DNA of 57,978 bases from Acidobacteria bacterium 13_2_20CM_2_57_6 (GCA_001917435.1 MNEA01000069.1:1-57978); one strand, 5' to 3'; positions 19,359-28,503 are shown, counted from the first letter of the stretch. A program made the numbers and translations. The notes: generated by a model not told the origin, from the letters alone.

Positions 19359-20836
19359 TGAAGCGCACCAGGCAATTCCCCGCCCTTATTGGGCTCGCTC
19401 TTGCTGTCCTCGTTGGCGGTTGCACGGTTGGGCCGAAGTACCAGCGTGCCACAGCGCCCGTGCCTGCAAAATGGGACGTCTCTGAACCCTGGCGCGAGAG
19501 CGCCCCAAAAGATGGCGTTGCCAAAGGCGAATGGTGGAGTGTGTTCGGCGACGACGAATTAAGCGCGCTGGAAAAACAAGCGCTTGATGCGAATCAGACC
19601 ATCAAAATTTCCGCGGCGCGCCTGGAACAAGCCCGCGCTGCAGCGGGAATCCAAATTGCCACGCAGTTCCCCACGGTCGCAACAGCGCCGAGCGTTCAGC
19701 GCCAGCGTCTCTCGGGCAATCGTCCCACGAGCAGTAACTTTCCCACGAACGGTCCGGTGTCGCAGACAAACATTTCTCTGCCGTTCACGGTCGGCTATGA
19801 AGTGGATCTCCTTGGCCGGCGGAGGCGCAGCATTGAGGCAGCGCAGGCGTCGTACCAGGCCGCCGCTGCCGATCTCGAGAACGTGCGGTTGGTGATCACT
19901 GCGGAACTCGCGGGGGATTACTTCACGCTGCGGCAGCTTGATGCGGAGCTGGGGATTTTGCATCGCACAGTGGAAACGCTGGAGCGCGGATTGCAATTGG
20001 TGGACCAGCGGCACAAAGGTGGCGTTGCTTCCGGGCTGGATGTGGCGCAGGAAGAGACGCTGCTGAACACCACGCGGACGCAGGCGATCCTGCTCTTGCA
20101 ACAGAGGAAACAGTTTGAAGACGCAATCGCCGTCCTGCTTGGGAAACCCGCCCCGGAATTTCACCTGCCCGGCAAAGAACTGAATGCGGAGCCTCCCGCA
20201 CTCAATGCCGGTCTGCCTTCCGACTTGCTGGAGCGGCGGCCAGACGTCGCCGAAGCCGAACGGCAGATGGCCGTAGCGAATGCGCAAATCGGCATTGCGC
20301 GCGCGGCCTATTATCCTTCGCTGAATCTTTTCGGAAATGGCGGCTGGCAGGCCGCAGATATCGCCAAGCTGATGAACGTGCAGAGCACCTTCTGGGCCGT
20401 CGGCGCCAACGTCGCGGAAAGCATTTTCACCGGCGGATCGCGGCGCGCGCAGGTGCAATTCGCGAAAGCGGGATATGACGCCAGCGTGGCGGCCTATCGC
20501 GACAGTGTCTTGAATGCCTTTCGCGAAGTGCAGGATGATGTAACCGGCTTGACCGTGCTGGACCAGGCAAATCAGTCTCAGCAGCAAGCAGTTGACGCCG
20601 CGCGGCGCACGCTAGACATCGCGAACAGCCGCTACGTCGGCGGCCTTGTAAATTATCTGGATGTCGTCAACGCCCAGCAGAACCTGCTGAACAACGAGCA
20701 GCAGCTGGCTGTGATTCACGGGCAAAGGCTGGTAACGAGCGTGCTCCTCGTCAAGGCGCTGGGCGGCGGCTGGGATGCTTCGAGCCTTTCCGCTGTTCAA
20801 GTAAAGCCAAAGCTGAAAGACGTTGTCGCTCCGTAA
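19358..20836 (+). CDS. RND outer-membrane factor lipoprotein (NodT/OprM type)
   Basis: A 492-residue TolC-family protein. It starts with a lipoprotein signal (lipobox LVGGC, Cys about residue 22) followed by TVGPKYQRA, typical of NodT/OprM lipoproteins. The two structural repeats of the family are present (GEWWSVFGDDELSALEKQAL, and ERRPDVAEAERQMAVANAQIG). It forms the trimeric outer-membrane channel that completes the pump. It is last in the three-gene operon and ends 25 bases before a convergent gene. Confidence 0.95.
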   Translation: MKRTRQFPALIGLALAVLVGGCTVGPKYQRATAPVPAKWDVSEPWRESAPKDGVAKGEWWSVFGDDELSALEKQALDANQTIKISAARLEQARAAAGIQIATQFPTVATAPSVQRQRLSGNRPTSSNFPTNGPVSQTNISLPFTVGYEVDLLGRRRRSIEAAQASYQAAAADLENVRLVITAELAGDYFTLRQLDAELGILHRTVETLERGLQLVDQRHKGGVASGLDVAQEETLLNTTRTQAILLLQQRKQFEDAIAVLLGKPAPEFHLPGKELNAEPPALNAGLPSDLLERRPDVAEAERQMAVANAQIGIARAAYYPSLNLFGNGGWQAADIAKLMNVQSTFWAVGANVAESIFTGGSRRAQVQFAKAGYDASVAAYRDSVLNAFREVQDDVTGLTVLDQANQSQQQAVDAARRTLDIANSRYVGGLVNYLDVVNAQQNLLNNEQQLAVIHGQRLVTSVLLVKALGGGWDASSLSAVQVKPKLKDVVAP

Positions 20837-20861
20837 GAGAATACCTTCGGCTGGTAGCCGC

Positions 20862-21815
20862 TCACGGGTTCCCGGTATCGTGCAGCGAAACGACCCTGCC
20901 ATACTGTGACGAGCGGCTCAGCCGGTCAAACATCTGGTATGCCGCCGTCGCGATGCGAACAATCGCATCCCCTCCGTCTTTTTCCCGCCGCAGATACGTG
21001 GTCATCACGCTGATGGCGAACGGCCGACTCCCCGTGAAAACGATGCCGGAATCATTGCGGACTCCTTCGAGCTCTCCGGGCTTGTTGGCGATGCGCAGAT
21101 CTTCAGGCAGTTCACGCGGTATGTAGCTTTCCTTGTGCACGCTGAGAAGCGTAAAAAAGTCCTCGGTCATCGGCTTGTTCAACACTCTTCCGCGGTACAA
21201 AGATTCCAACAGGGTCACCATTTCGCGCGGCGTGGCGATGTTTTCGCGGCCTTCGCCGGCGGCCTTCACATCCATCATCTTTCGCCGTAGCCGGGTCTGC
21301 GTCAGGCTGAGTGAATCGAGCAGCGCGTTCACGTTTTCTATGCCGATGCGGTCGATGATGATATTGGTGGCGGAATTGTCGCTTACGGAAATCATGAGCA
21401 CGGCAACGTCGCGAATCGTTAGCCGCGTGACGCCGGGAGTCAGCGCGCCAGCAATGCCGCTCCCGCCCGCGAGGTCGGAGGATTGCAGCGTGTAGAGGTC
21501 GCCGAGCTTGATTTTGCCCTGCTGCGCCTGGCGATAAAGTTCCGCAAGGATCGCGATCTTGATGGAGCTGGCCGTGGGGAGCACTTCATCAGCATGCAGA
21601 AAATATTTCTGCCCGGTGGTGAGATCCAGGATGGCCACGCCAAGGACGCCCTCAAGATTGCGGTCCACGCCATTGATCGTTGCTTCCAACTTTTCCCACA
21701 GCACTTGTTCTTTGTCTTGAGGAGCTTTTTCTTGAGGGCTCTGTTGGGCAAAAACAGGCATTGGGGCCCAAATGATGACGGCGAACAAAGCAAGAGAAAC
21801 GAGTCTTTTCAGCAC
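20862..21815 (-). CDS. Class A beta-lactamase-like serine hydrolase
   Basis: A 317-residue exported protein. The real start is a GTG preceded by GGAGGTCACT, and it gives a signal peptide ending VFA-Q. The longest open frame adds 77 residues with no such features. Conserved points are the SxxK motif (TASSIKIAIL), SDN (SVSDNSATNII) and a KPG in place of the usual KTG/KSG. The omega-loop region (TRLRRKMMDVKAAGEGRENIATP split over this stretch) shows no obvious Glu166-Asn170 pair. It belongs to the beta-lactamase2-type family. It could be a true beta-lactamase or a related serine hydrolase, and resistance should not be assumed. Confidence 0.88.
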   Translation of the reverse strand: MLKRLVSLALFAVIIWAPMPVFAQQSPQEKAPQDKEQVLWEKLEATINGVDRNLEGVLGVAILDLTTGQKYFLHADEVLPTASSIKIAILAELYRQAQQGKIKLGDLYTLQSSDLAGGSGIAGALTPGVTRLTIRDVAVLMISVSDNSATNIIIDRIGIENVNALLDSLSLTQTRLRRKMMDVKAAGEGRENIATPREMVTLLESLYRGRVLNKPMTEDFFTLLSVHKESYIPRELPEDLRIANKPGELEGVRNDSGIVFTGSRPFAISVMTTYLRREKDGGDAIVRIATAAYQMFDRLSRSSQYGRVVSLHDTGNP

Positions 21816-22100
21816 AGTGACCTCCGGGTCAGCGGGATTATACGGCTGAATGACATTGGACAAGGAAAAAGTCGTGCACATAATTTTCCGCAACAACAAG
21901 CCCGTTTGGCCAGAACTGCAGAAAAACGATGCGACGAGACCGTGCCTGATAGGGAACCGGGAGTTTTGCGCAGTGGAAGTGGGAAGCCCAAAAGGACCAC
22001 AATAGAATGAGGCGTTCATCCGCCTGCAAAAGGCCCAACCGATCAATCAGGATCAGATGGCAAGAGGTCGTTGTTGGCGCAATCCTTGGAGAAACAACGT

Positions 22101-22598
22101 ATGCGAAAAATTCTGGCAGGTATGATTTTCATGGCCTTGGCAGGAACGCTGTCGATCGCCGCGCCGCGTCAAGATCGCGACGATCATCACGACAATGGAA
22201 AGCATAAAGGCCGCGACAAGCATGAAGATCGTGACGATGATCGCGACCGCCACGACAATGGCAAACACAAGGGCTGGGACAATCCCCACAACCCCCATGC
22301 CAACTGGGATTCCGATCATGACCGCTTCCAGCCTGGTCGCGCTTATCCGCGCGGCCGTTACGAGCACGTGCGCGAGGTATTTGTGGCCCGGCGCATCGAT
22401 TACCGTACGCGTCGCGTGGTGCTCTACGACAATTCAAATTGGGTGGTTGCCAATTACGACCTTGATCGTTGCCGCGATTGGCAATGGGACCGCGACCGCG
22501 TCTACGTTTACGACGACGATCACCATTCCGGCTGGTATTTGCTATTCAATGCCCGGCTCGGGCGCTATGTCCACGTCGAATATTTCGGCGTGCAGTAA
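22101..22598 (+). CDS. Exported His/Asp-rich protein
   Basis: A 165-residue protein starting at an ATG with GGAGA eight bases upstream, which gives a signal peptide ending near IAA-P. The next 60 residues are extremely rich in His, Asp, Lys and Arg and contain two copies of HDNGKHKG. The C-terminal 80 residues are aromatic and charged (WVVANYDLDRCRDWQW, then YVHVEYF), probably a small beta domain. The His/Asp content suggests binding of divalent metals in the periplasm, reminiscent of RcnB-like proteins, but I cannot place it in a family with certainty. Confidence 0.75.
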   Translation: MRKILAGMIFMALAGTLSIAAPRQDRDDHHDNGKHKGRDKHEDRDDDRDRHDNGKHKGWDNPHNPHANWDSDHDRFQPGRAYPRGRYEHVREVFVARRIDYRTRRVVLYDNSNWVVANYDLDRCRDWQWDRDRVYVYDDDHHSGWYLLFNARLGRYVHVEYFGVQ

Positions 22599-22644
22599 AT
22601 AAATTCGAGCCGCAGAAAAGCGGCACATTCGATAAGCGGTGAAC

Positions 22645-22680
22645 GAGGGGCAAGTCCAATGACTTCGCCCCTCTTCAATT
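22645..22680. terminator. Terminator hairpin between convergent genes
   Basis: The stem is GAGGGGC plus AAGTC pairing with GACTT, one bulged C, then GCCCCTC, around a CAAT loop. TTCAATTT follows on the plus strand. It lies between the convergent His/Asp-rich and dipeptidyl-peptidase genes and probably serves both directions. Confidence 0.7.
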
Positions 22681-22732
22681 TGCGCTTGTGTCAGCGGAGA
22701 AGAGTTCGGAATCACACGGTACGACGGCCAGA

Positions 22733-24967
22733 TCAGAGATTGTCTAGGAAGAATTGCGTGACGCGCTGCATCAGGACACGGCGCGCCGGCGGATCGCTGA
22801 CGCCGTGGCCGCGGCCAGGAAATGGCAAAATCTCAACGTACTTCCCCGCCTCAATGAGATCGTTAATCACCGCGAGCGTGTTCGCGAAGTGCACGTTGTC
22901 GTCACCGGTGCCATGGGCAATCAGCAACTTGCCTTTGAGCTGTGCGGCATATTTCACCGGTGAAGAGTCTTGGTAGCCTTTCCCGTTTTTCTGCGGCAGG
23001 CCAAGGTAGCGCTCGGTGTAGATGGAGTCATAGTAGCGCCAGTCGGTAACCGGACCGCCGGCAAAACCCGCCTTGAAATCGTCGCCCGCTTCAAACATGG
23101 CGTGCAGCGTCATGTGGCCGCCGTAGCTCCATCCCCAAATCCCGATGCGATTCGCATCGACGTACGGAAGCGACTTGAGATAGCGCACGCCGTTGCGTTG
23201 ATCGGAAAGCTCTTGCGCGCCCATGCGGAAATGCAGCGGCGTTTCAAAGGCATGGCCGCGCCCCGCCGAGCCGCGATTATCAAGCGAAAAAATAATGTAG
23301 CCCTTTTGCGCCATGAGCTGGTGCCACAGGAAATTGGCGCCGCCCCAGCCGTTGCGCACCACTTGAGCGTGCGGCCCTCCATACGTGTAAACCAGCACGG
23401 GATATTTCTTCTGCGGACTGAAATCCCGTGGCTTGATGATGCTGGCGTTGAGCGCAACGCCATCGTGAGATTGCACCGTCAGAAATTCCATCGGCGAAAA
23501 GTGGTAATCCGCGAGTTCGGCCACTCTGTTCTCGTTGATCGCGGCGATGCGCGAGCCGTCAGCGCGATAAAGATCCTGGCGCTGCGGCGCGGCGGTATTC
23601 GAATAGGTGTCGTAGAAGGCAGAAGCGTTGGGCGAAAAGATCGCAGCATGTGTTCCGGCCTCCTTAGTGATGGAAGTAAAGGCTGTGCCGTCGAGCGCTA
23701 CTCGATAGAGGTGGCGCTCAAGCAGCGATTTTTCGGTTGCCGTGAAATAGACCAAGCCCTTTGCTTCATCCACGCCGTCGAGCGAAGTGACTTCCCACTC
23801 GCCTTTGGTGAGCTGCGTAAGTTGTTTTCTCTCGAGGTCAAACAAATACAAATGGCGATACCCGCTGCGCTCGCTCGACCATAGGAAGCGTTTGCCATCC
23901 TTAAGAAAATAAAGGTCGTCGCTGACGTTGATCCAATTGGGATCACTTTCTGTAAGGACGGTCCGCGTCTTGCCTGTGCCTGCATCCGCAATCAATAGAT
24001 CAAGGATCGTTTGTGGGCGATTTAGGCGTTGAATGGCAAGATGTTTCGAATCCGTGAGCCAGTTGACGCGCGGAACATAAATATCAGTTTCCGCTCCAAT
24101 GTCGATCGCGCGAGGCTCTCCGCCGTTTAGCGAAGCCACAAAAACGCGCACGATAGGGTTGGCGCCGCCGGCGGTCGGATAACGCTCCATCTCAGCTTCC
24201 CCGCTTGGCGAGGAAAAATCGACCAGCGGATATTGCGACACTTTGCGTTCATCCATTTCGAGATAGGCGATCGCCGAAGAATCCGGCGCCCACCAGTACG
24301 CCGTTTTGATGTCGAGCTCTTCCGGATAGACCCAGTCGAGTTCGCCCTTGCGAATCTCCTCCGTGCCGCCTAGCGTGACCGCGCGTTCTTTGCCGTCGGC
24401 GAGATTCACGAGCCAGACATTGTGATCGCGAACAAAACTCAGACTTCGGCCATCAGGAGAAATCTTCGGGTCGGCGAGCGTGGCTTTGCCTGAAACCAGC
24501 GTGCGCCCCGTTTGCGTTTTCAAATCCAGCCACGCGAGCGCCGTGGGGCCCTGAAACAGAATGCCCGCACCATCCGGCGCCCATTGATATTGAGAAGGCG
24601 CGCGGCGACCAAGTCCCGTGGCTTGTGTCGGCCTCAAGGTGTCCGCCGGCAAAATGGATTCGAGCTTGTCCGCTGCAACGAGAAGCCGCCGCTCAACTGA
24701 CGTGGCGTCCATTAACCAAAGTTCCGCCTTCGCGTCTTTGCCTGAACCCTTTGTTTCGAAATAGCTGAGCCCCTTTCCGTCGGGAGTCCACGCCAGCCCG
24801 CGCGTCAGCCGTCCGCTCAAACTCGGCTGCGAATAGATGCGCTCAACCGTGAGAGTTTTTCTTGCAGTGGCGGGTTGCTGGCCAAACGAAGAAGAAGTGA
24901 TAAACGCGGAAATGAGAAAAGTTGCGAGAAACGCGGAGAAACAAGAAACGCGGCGCCACAAAGGCAT
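22733..24967 (-). CDS. Dipeptidyl peptidase IV-type serine peptidase (S9B)
   Basis: A 744-residue exported peptidase. The signal peptide runs to about residue 30 (SSFG-QQ). The N-terminal two thirds is an eight-bladed beta-propeller (DPPIV N domain, with ELDWVYPEEL carrying the Glu pair that holds the substrate amino terminus). The C-terminal alpha/beta-hydrolase domain has the nucleophile in GWSYGG (Ser about 614), Asp about 689-690 in GTGDDN and His about 721 in PGRGHG. It cleaves X-Pro/X-Ala dipeptides from peptide N-termini, probably for peptide nutrition. The start follows GGGAGG on the minus strand. Confidence 0.95.
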   Translation of the reverse strand: MPLWRRVSCFSAFLATFLISAFITSSSFGQQPATARKTLTVERIYSQPSLSGRLTRGLAWTPDGKGLSYFETKGSGKDAKAELWLMDATSVERRLLVAADKLESILPADTLRPTQATGLGRRAPSQYQWAPDGAGILFQGPTALAWLDLKTQTGRTLVSGKATLADPKISPDGRSLSFVRDHNVWLVNLADGKERAVTLGGTEEIRKGELDWVYPEELDIKTAYWWAPDSSAIAYLEMDERKVSQYPLVDFSSPSGEAEMERYPTAGGANPIVRVFVASLNGGEPRAIDIGAETDIYVPRVNWLTDSKHLAIQRLNRPQTILDLLIADAGTGKTRTVLTESDPNWINVSDDLYFLKDGKRFLWSSERSGYRHLYLFDLERKQLTQLTKGEWEVTSLDGVDEAKGLVYFTATEKSLLERHLYRVALDGTAFTSITKEAGTHAAIFSPNASAFYDTYSNTAAPQRQDLYRADGSRIAAINENRVAELADYHFSPMEFLTVQSHDGVALNASIIKPRDFSPQKKYPVLVYTYGGPHAQVVRNGWGGANFLWHQLMAQKGYIIFSLDNRGSAGRGHAFETPLHFRMGAQELSDQRNGVRYLKSLPYVDANRIGIWGWSYGGHMTLHAMFEAGDDFKAGFAGGPVTDWRYYDSIYTERYLGLPQKNGKGYQDSSPVKYAAQLKGKLLIAHGTGDDNVHFANTLAVINDLIEAGKYVEILPFPGRGHGVSDPPARRVLMQRVTQFFLDNL

Positions 24968-25034
24968 GCGATCCTCCCGAGAACGGACGCTAGTTTAAGC
25001 TGGAGTAGGGAGAAGAACAAATTCAGAGCAACGA

Positions 25035-25379
25035 CTAACCCGGTGGCCAGCGGAAATTACGTCCACCGAGCAGATGCAAATGCAGATGAAAGACCGATTG
25101 GCCGGCGCCGGTGCCGTTATTCAGGACCGTGCGATAGCCCGCGAGGACCTTGCGTTCGCGCGCAAGCTGCGCAGCAACCAATTGCAACTTTCCAAGTACG
25201 GCTTGATCTTCGGGGGCGGCTTCGGTCAGCGACTCAAAATGCTTGCGCGGGCAAATCAGGATGTGCGTAGGCGCCTGCGGGCTGATGTCCTCAAACGCGA
25301 AAAGGTCGGGATCCTCGTACACCATCTTCGACGGAATCTTTTTCGCGGCAATCTTGCAGAACAAACAGTCGGCGCTCAT
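25035..25379 (-). CDS. HIT-family (HinT-like) nucleotide hydrolase
   Basis: A 114-residue histidine-triad protein. It begins with CLFCKIAAKKIPSKMVYED and ends with the catalytic triad HLHLHLLGGR. HinT enzymes hydrolyse purine nucleoside phosphoramidates such as AMP-lysine. The two N-terminal cysteines (CxxC) are common in the branch. The start overlaps the stop of the RlpA-like gene by four bases (ATGA), so translation is coupled. Confidence 0.95.
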   Translation of the reverse strand: MSADCLFCKIAAKKIPSKMVYEDPDLFAFEDISPQAPTHILICPRKHFESLTEAAPEDQAVLGKLQLVAAQLARERKVLAGYRTVLNNGTGAGQSVFHLHLHLLGGRNFRWPPG

Positions 25380-26218
25380 CGGGTTCCTCCTGTAGGTGTG
25401 CCTTCATCCAATCGTGTCACGAATGGCGTAAAACCTTCGCGTTGGCGAAGCTGATCGCTGAATTGATGCGCGTTATCTTCTCCGGAGATTTTGCCCACGC
25501 GTACGCGGTACAACACGCCGTCGGGAGAATCATATTGCTGAATAAAGATGGGCGAGTAAGAGATACCGAGGCGGTCGCGGAGGCGGTCGGCGTTGCCCCG
25601 GTCGCGGAATGCTCCCACCTGCACGGTAAAGAATCCAGAGGTGGCATCGATGCCGGGAGATATCACCTCCACGCGAACAGGCACGACGCCGGGGCCGATC
25701 GAATCCACTTCTCGCGCAGCGGCAAACGAAAGATCGATGACGCGATTGTCAACAAACGGGCCGCGGTCGGTGATTCGAACCACTGTGGACTTGCCGTTGT
25801 TCAGGTTGGTGACGCGAACCATGGTCTCGAACGGCAGTGTGCGATGCGCCGCGGTCAATTTATACATATCGTAAATCTCGCCGTTGGAAGCGCGCCGCCC
25901 GTGAAACGGCACCCCGTACCACGAAGCGTTGCCTTCCTCGGTGTAGCCCGAAGAAGCAGGCGCGGGAGCGGGCTTGTTGCGTTTCGAGGCAGGCGCAGCC
26001 GCCGGCTGCGACGCCGGAGTCTCCGGCACATTGGTTGACCGTTTCGCGGCCTCCTCCGTGGCCGAAGGTGTTTCCGGGGGCTGCGGCGGAGTCGGCTGGC
26101 GGGCAGCCACAGGCCTGCGAGATCCACAACCACAAAGCACTAATGGAAGCAGGAAGCCAAGAAAGTAAATGACGCAAGGGGCGACGCGCTGACTTAGGGA
26201 AACCCGGGTGAAAATCAC
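25376..26218 (-). CDS. rlpA: RlpA-like septal lipoprotein with SPOR domain
   Basis: A 280-residue lipoprotein. The chosen GTG start leads into a hydrophobic signal with lipobox VLCGC. The longest frame adds 46 basic residues that overlap the upstream gene. After a Pro/Ala-rich linker comes the double-psi beta-barrel of RlpA (GNASWYGVPFHGRRASNGEIYD, with the catalytic-type His and the later RITDRGPFVDNRVIDLS), then a C-terminal SPOR domain (FTVQVGAFRDRGNADRLRDRL) that binds denuded septal peptidoglycan. RlpA cuts naked glycan strands at the division site in some bacteria. It lies 13 bases downstream of a small helical protein gene and is coupled to the HIT gene. Confidence 0.88.
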   Translation of the reverse strand: MIFTRVSLSQRVAPCVIYFLGFLLPLVLCGCGSRRPVAARQPTPPQPPETPSATEEAAKRSTNVPETPASQPAAAPASKRNKPAPAPASSGYTEEGNASWYGVPFHGRRASNGEIYDMYKLTAAHRTLPFETMVRVTNLNNGKSTVVRITDRGPFVDNRVIDLSFAAAREVDSIGPGVVPVRVEVISPGIDATSGFFTVQVGAFRDRGNADRLRDRLGISYSPIFIQQYDSPDGVLYRVRVGKISGEDNAHQFSDQLRQREGFTPFVTRLDEGTPTGGTR

Positions 26219-26231
26219 AAGCCTGCCCAAA

Positions 26232-26492
26232 TCATGGTTGCGAATCCTTCGGAGGGCGGGCGGCATTGCGCGCTTCGATCCACGCGGCAGCCTCCCTGAG
26301 CTTCTCGGAAACGTCGCGCAGAAATTGCGCGGTGCGCTTTTCTGTTTCCGGCGCAACTTCCTCCTTCACAAAACTCTTCACGCGCGCGAGTTCTTCGTCC
26401 ACTCGCCTGCCAAAATCTTCGAGGTTCTTGATGCCTTTGAGCCGCGCAAACTCTTCGTCGATGCACTTGCCGAACTCTTCGAATTTGTCCAT
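26232..26492 (-). CDS. Small helical cytoplasmic protein, unknown
   Basis: An 86-residue protein of amphipathic helices (MDKFEEFGKCIDEEFARLKG, then VDEELARVKSFVKEEVAP), highly charged and without a membrane segment. The ATG is preceded by GGAGA 11 bases upstream. An in-frame TTG nine bases earlier sits too close to that site. It probably heads the operon with the RlpA-like and HIT genes. No family is recognised. Confidence 0.65.
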   Translation of the reverse strand: MDKFEEFGKCIDEEFARLKGIKNLEDFGRRVDEELARVKSFVKEEVAPETEKRTAQFLRDVSEKLREAAAWIEARNAARPPKDSQP

Positions 26493-26637
26493 AAGCGCCA
26501 AATCTCCGCAAAAATCACCGTGCAGAGAAGAAGCGCGGCGACTTGGGTATTATAGGAACGCCGTTTGCGGGTCGCAAGGAGGACCATTGGCGCTTCCCTA
26601 CCGGTGGCAGTGGCGTGTGGAGCGGGGGAAGAATTCG

Positions 26638-27507
26638 ATGCGCGGTTTTTTCGGCGGCGAACAACAGCCGCGGCCGAAAATTTGCCCTGCTTGCGGAGCG
26701 CTGGTCGGAATCAGCGCGACGCGCTGCCACGAATGCGGCGCAAGCATGCGCTTTTCCATCGCAGCCGTTAGTAAAGGCCTCTCCCGAATACTCGGCGACC
26801 ACGATGCCCCGGTGACCTCAGCTCTCTTGATCGCAAACTTCTTGATGCTTGGAGTCAGCTGGCTCGCATACGCCGCCGTTGGCAAGGGAGGAGGCTTCAC
26901 CATATTGTGGGGATTGATCGGTGAACCACAGTATCGTCTAGGCGCAAGCTACGGCCCTCCGATTTTCTATGCAAATGAATGGTGGAGACTGGTGACTGCC
27001 ATGTTTCTCCACGGCGGATTAATCCACATCGGATTCAACATGATGTCGCTAATGCAACTTGGTCCGGCACTTGAAGAGGTTTACGGATCCGCACGCTATC
27101 TGTTTATCTATGTGTTCACGGGCGCGTTTGGCTTTTTGGTGAGCGCATTTACCGGGCATTTCTCAGTAGGAGCGAGCGGTGCGTTGCTCGGACTTGTCGG
27201 AGCGATGCTTGCGATCACCACGAAGCGCGGAGGTGCTTATATGCAAGATCTGCGTTCGAGACTGATCAGTTCGGTTGTTATTCTGTTCGTACTGGGTTTT
27301 TCTGGTTTGGCAATAGACAATTGGGCGCATGGCGGCGGCCTGGCAGCAGGATTCGTGCTGGGGAAATTGCTTGCCGATCGGCAACCGATGAATTCGAAGG
27401 AACGCCGGACAGCTTACGTCTTGGGTTGGCTTGCTGGCCTCGCGATTGTTGCGAGTTTTGCCATTATGCTTGTGCACTATCACGATCCCACGCCGTTTTC
27501 GCAGTAG
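26638..27507 (+). CDS. Rhomboid intramembrane protease with N-terminal zinc ribbon
   Basis: A 289-residue protein. The start ATG has GGGGGAAG upstream. The much longer open frame upstream is antisense to the helical-protein gene. Residues 16-33 form a zinc ribbon (CPACG, then CHECG). Six membrane helices follow. Rhomboid signatures are HGGLIHIGFN (residues 125-134), the nucleophile in GASG (Ser180) and the catalytic His in NWAHGGG (His231). It cleaves transmembrane substrates within the bilayer. A cytoplasmic zinc ribbon may recruit substrate. It is transcribed divergently from the RlpA unit. Confidence 0.93.
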   Translation: MRGFFGGEQQPRPKICPACGALVGISATRCHECGASMRFSIAAVSKGLSRILGDHDAPVTSALLIANFLMLGVSWLAYAAVGKGGGFTILWGLIGEPQYRLGASYGPPIFYANEWWRLVTAMFLHGGLIHIGFNMMSLMQLGPALEEVYGSARYLFIYVFTGAFGFLVSAFTGHFSVGASGALLGLVGAMLAITTKRGGAYMQDLRSRLISSVVILFVLGFSGLAIDNWAHGGGLAAGFVLGKLLADRQPMNSKERRTAYVLGWLAGLAIVASFAIMLVHYHDPTPFSQ

Positions 27508-27615
27508 AAGGCATTCTCCGGAGTCGGGCGGCGCGTATCCACAGTTTCGGCAACTCATCCCGCATCAGACCCCAGTTCCTGTATTCTGTAGTGGAATAGA
27601 GTTCGCGCGTAGCTT

Positions 27616-27924
27616 ATGGACCCCCATTCGATCGTCGTCGTCAGCCTGCACACCCCCAAGGAAAAAGTGTGGGGCGAGCTGCTGTCCATCAATCCGTCCG
27701 GAATCACGTTGCGCTGCATCGATCTGAATTCTTTCGACCACTTCATCCGCCAGATCAATGAGCCGGACGGCGAGCGCATGGGCTTTCCCACCATCTTCTT
27801 TCCCATGAACCGCGTGGAGCGCATCTCTCTCGACGAACCTTCCGGGTCTATCCCCTCGATGAACGAGCTTTTCGCGCGAAAAATCGGGCGTTCCCTCTCC
27901 GACTATCTCGCGCAATTCGCCTGA
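27616..27924 (+). CDS. Small soluble protein, unknown function
   Basis: A 102-residue protein without signal or membrane segment. The N-terminal half (SIVVVSLHTPKEKVWGELL, then PSGITLRCIDLNSFDHF) looks like a small beta-barrel of the LSm/PilZ-like kind, and the C-terminal part is helical. It is 21 bases upstream of the phosphatidyltransferase gene, so it is probably co-transcribed with it. I do not recognise a named family. Confidence 0.75.
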   Translation: MDPHSIVVVSLHTPKEKVWGELLSINPSGITLRCIDLNSFDHFIRQINEPDGERMGFPTIFFPMNRVERISLDEPSGSIPSMNELFARKIGRSLSDYLAQFA

Positions 27925-27945
27925 ATTGCGTTATCCTGAATCACA

Positions 27946-28503
27946 ATGAAAGGCCGCATCTGGACGGTTCCCAATCAAATCACGTTTCTGCGCCTCGGCT
28001 TCTTGCCGGTTTTTCTCATGCTCATCGCCTACGATCGTTATCGCTGGGCGCTCCTGGTTCTTGTGGTCTCCGGCCTTTCTGATGGTTTTGACGGGCTGCT
28101 CGCCCGCAGCCTGAATCAGCGCTCCGCCCTCGGCGCGTATCTCGACCCCATCGCCGACAAACTCTTGTTGTCTTCCTCGTTCGTTCTTCTGGCGTTTAAG
28201 AAGCAACTGGCATGGTGGCTCACGATCCTTGTCCTCAGCCGGGACGTGCTGATCCTCATTGTCGCTGTTGTGATTTTGCTGGTCTCCGGTTACCGGCCGT
28301 TTCCGCCCAGCATCTACGGCAAACTCACCACGGCTACAGAAATCATCCTGGTGTTCCTTGTAGTTCTCGGTGCGGCTTATCCGAGTTATCACGCCGGCGC
28401 TCTGATTCGCGCGCTCATTTATGCGGTCACTGTCTTGAGTGTCTTGTCCGGCTTCCACTATTCGTTTACCACTGCCAGGCACCTGAGCGGCCCCACTCCT
28501 TGA
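27946..28503 (+). CDS. pgsA: CDP-alcohol phosphatidyltransferase (PgsA-like)
   Basis: A 185-residue membrane enzyme that transfers a phosphatidyl group from CDP-diacylglycerol to an alcohol, most likely glycerol 3-phosphate. It starts with the typical NQITFLRL segment and carries the whole active-site motif DG-x2-AR-x8-G-x3-D-x3-D, with DGLLARS, then GAYLDPIADK (about residues 49-71). Four to five membrane helices follow, which fits the family length. The exact alcohol cannot be fixed from sequence, so cardiolipin or phosphatidylserine chemistry is a less likely alternative. Confidence 0.9.
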   Translation: MKGRIWTVPNQITFLRLGFLPVFLMLIAYDRYRWALLVLVVSGLSDGFDGLLARSLNQRSALGAYLDPIADKLLLSSSFVLLAFKKQLAWWLTILVLSRDVLILIVAVVILLVSGYRPFPPSIYGKLTTATEIILVFLVVLGAAYPSYHAGALIRALIYAVTVLSVLSGFHYSFTTARHLSGPTP

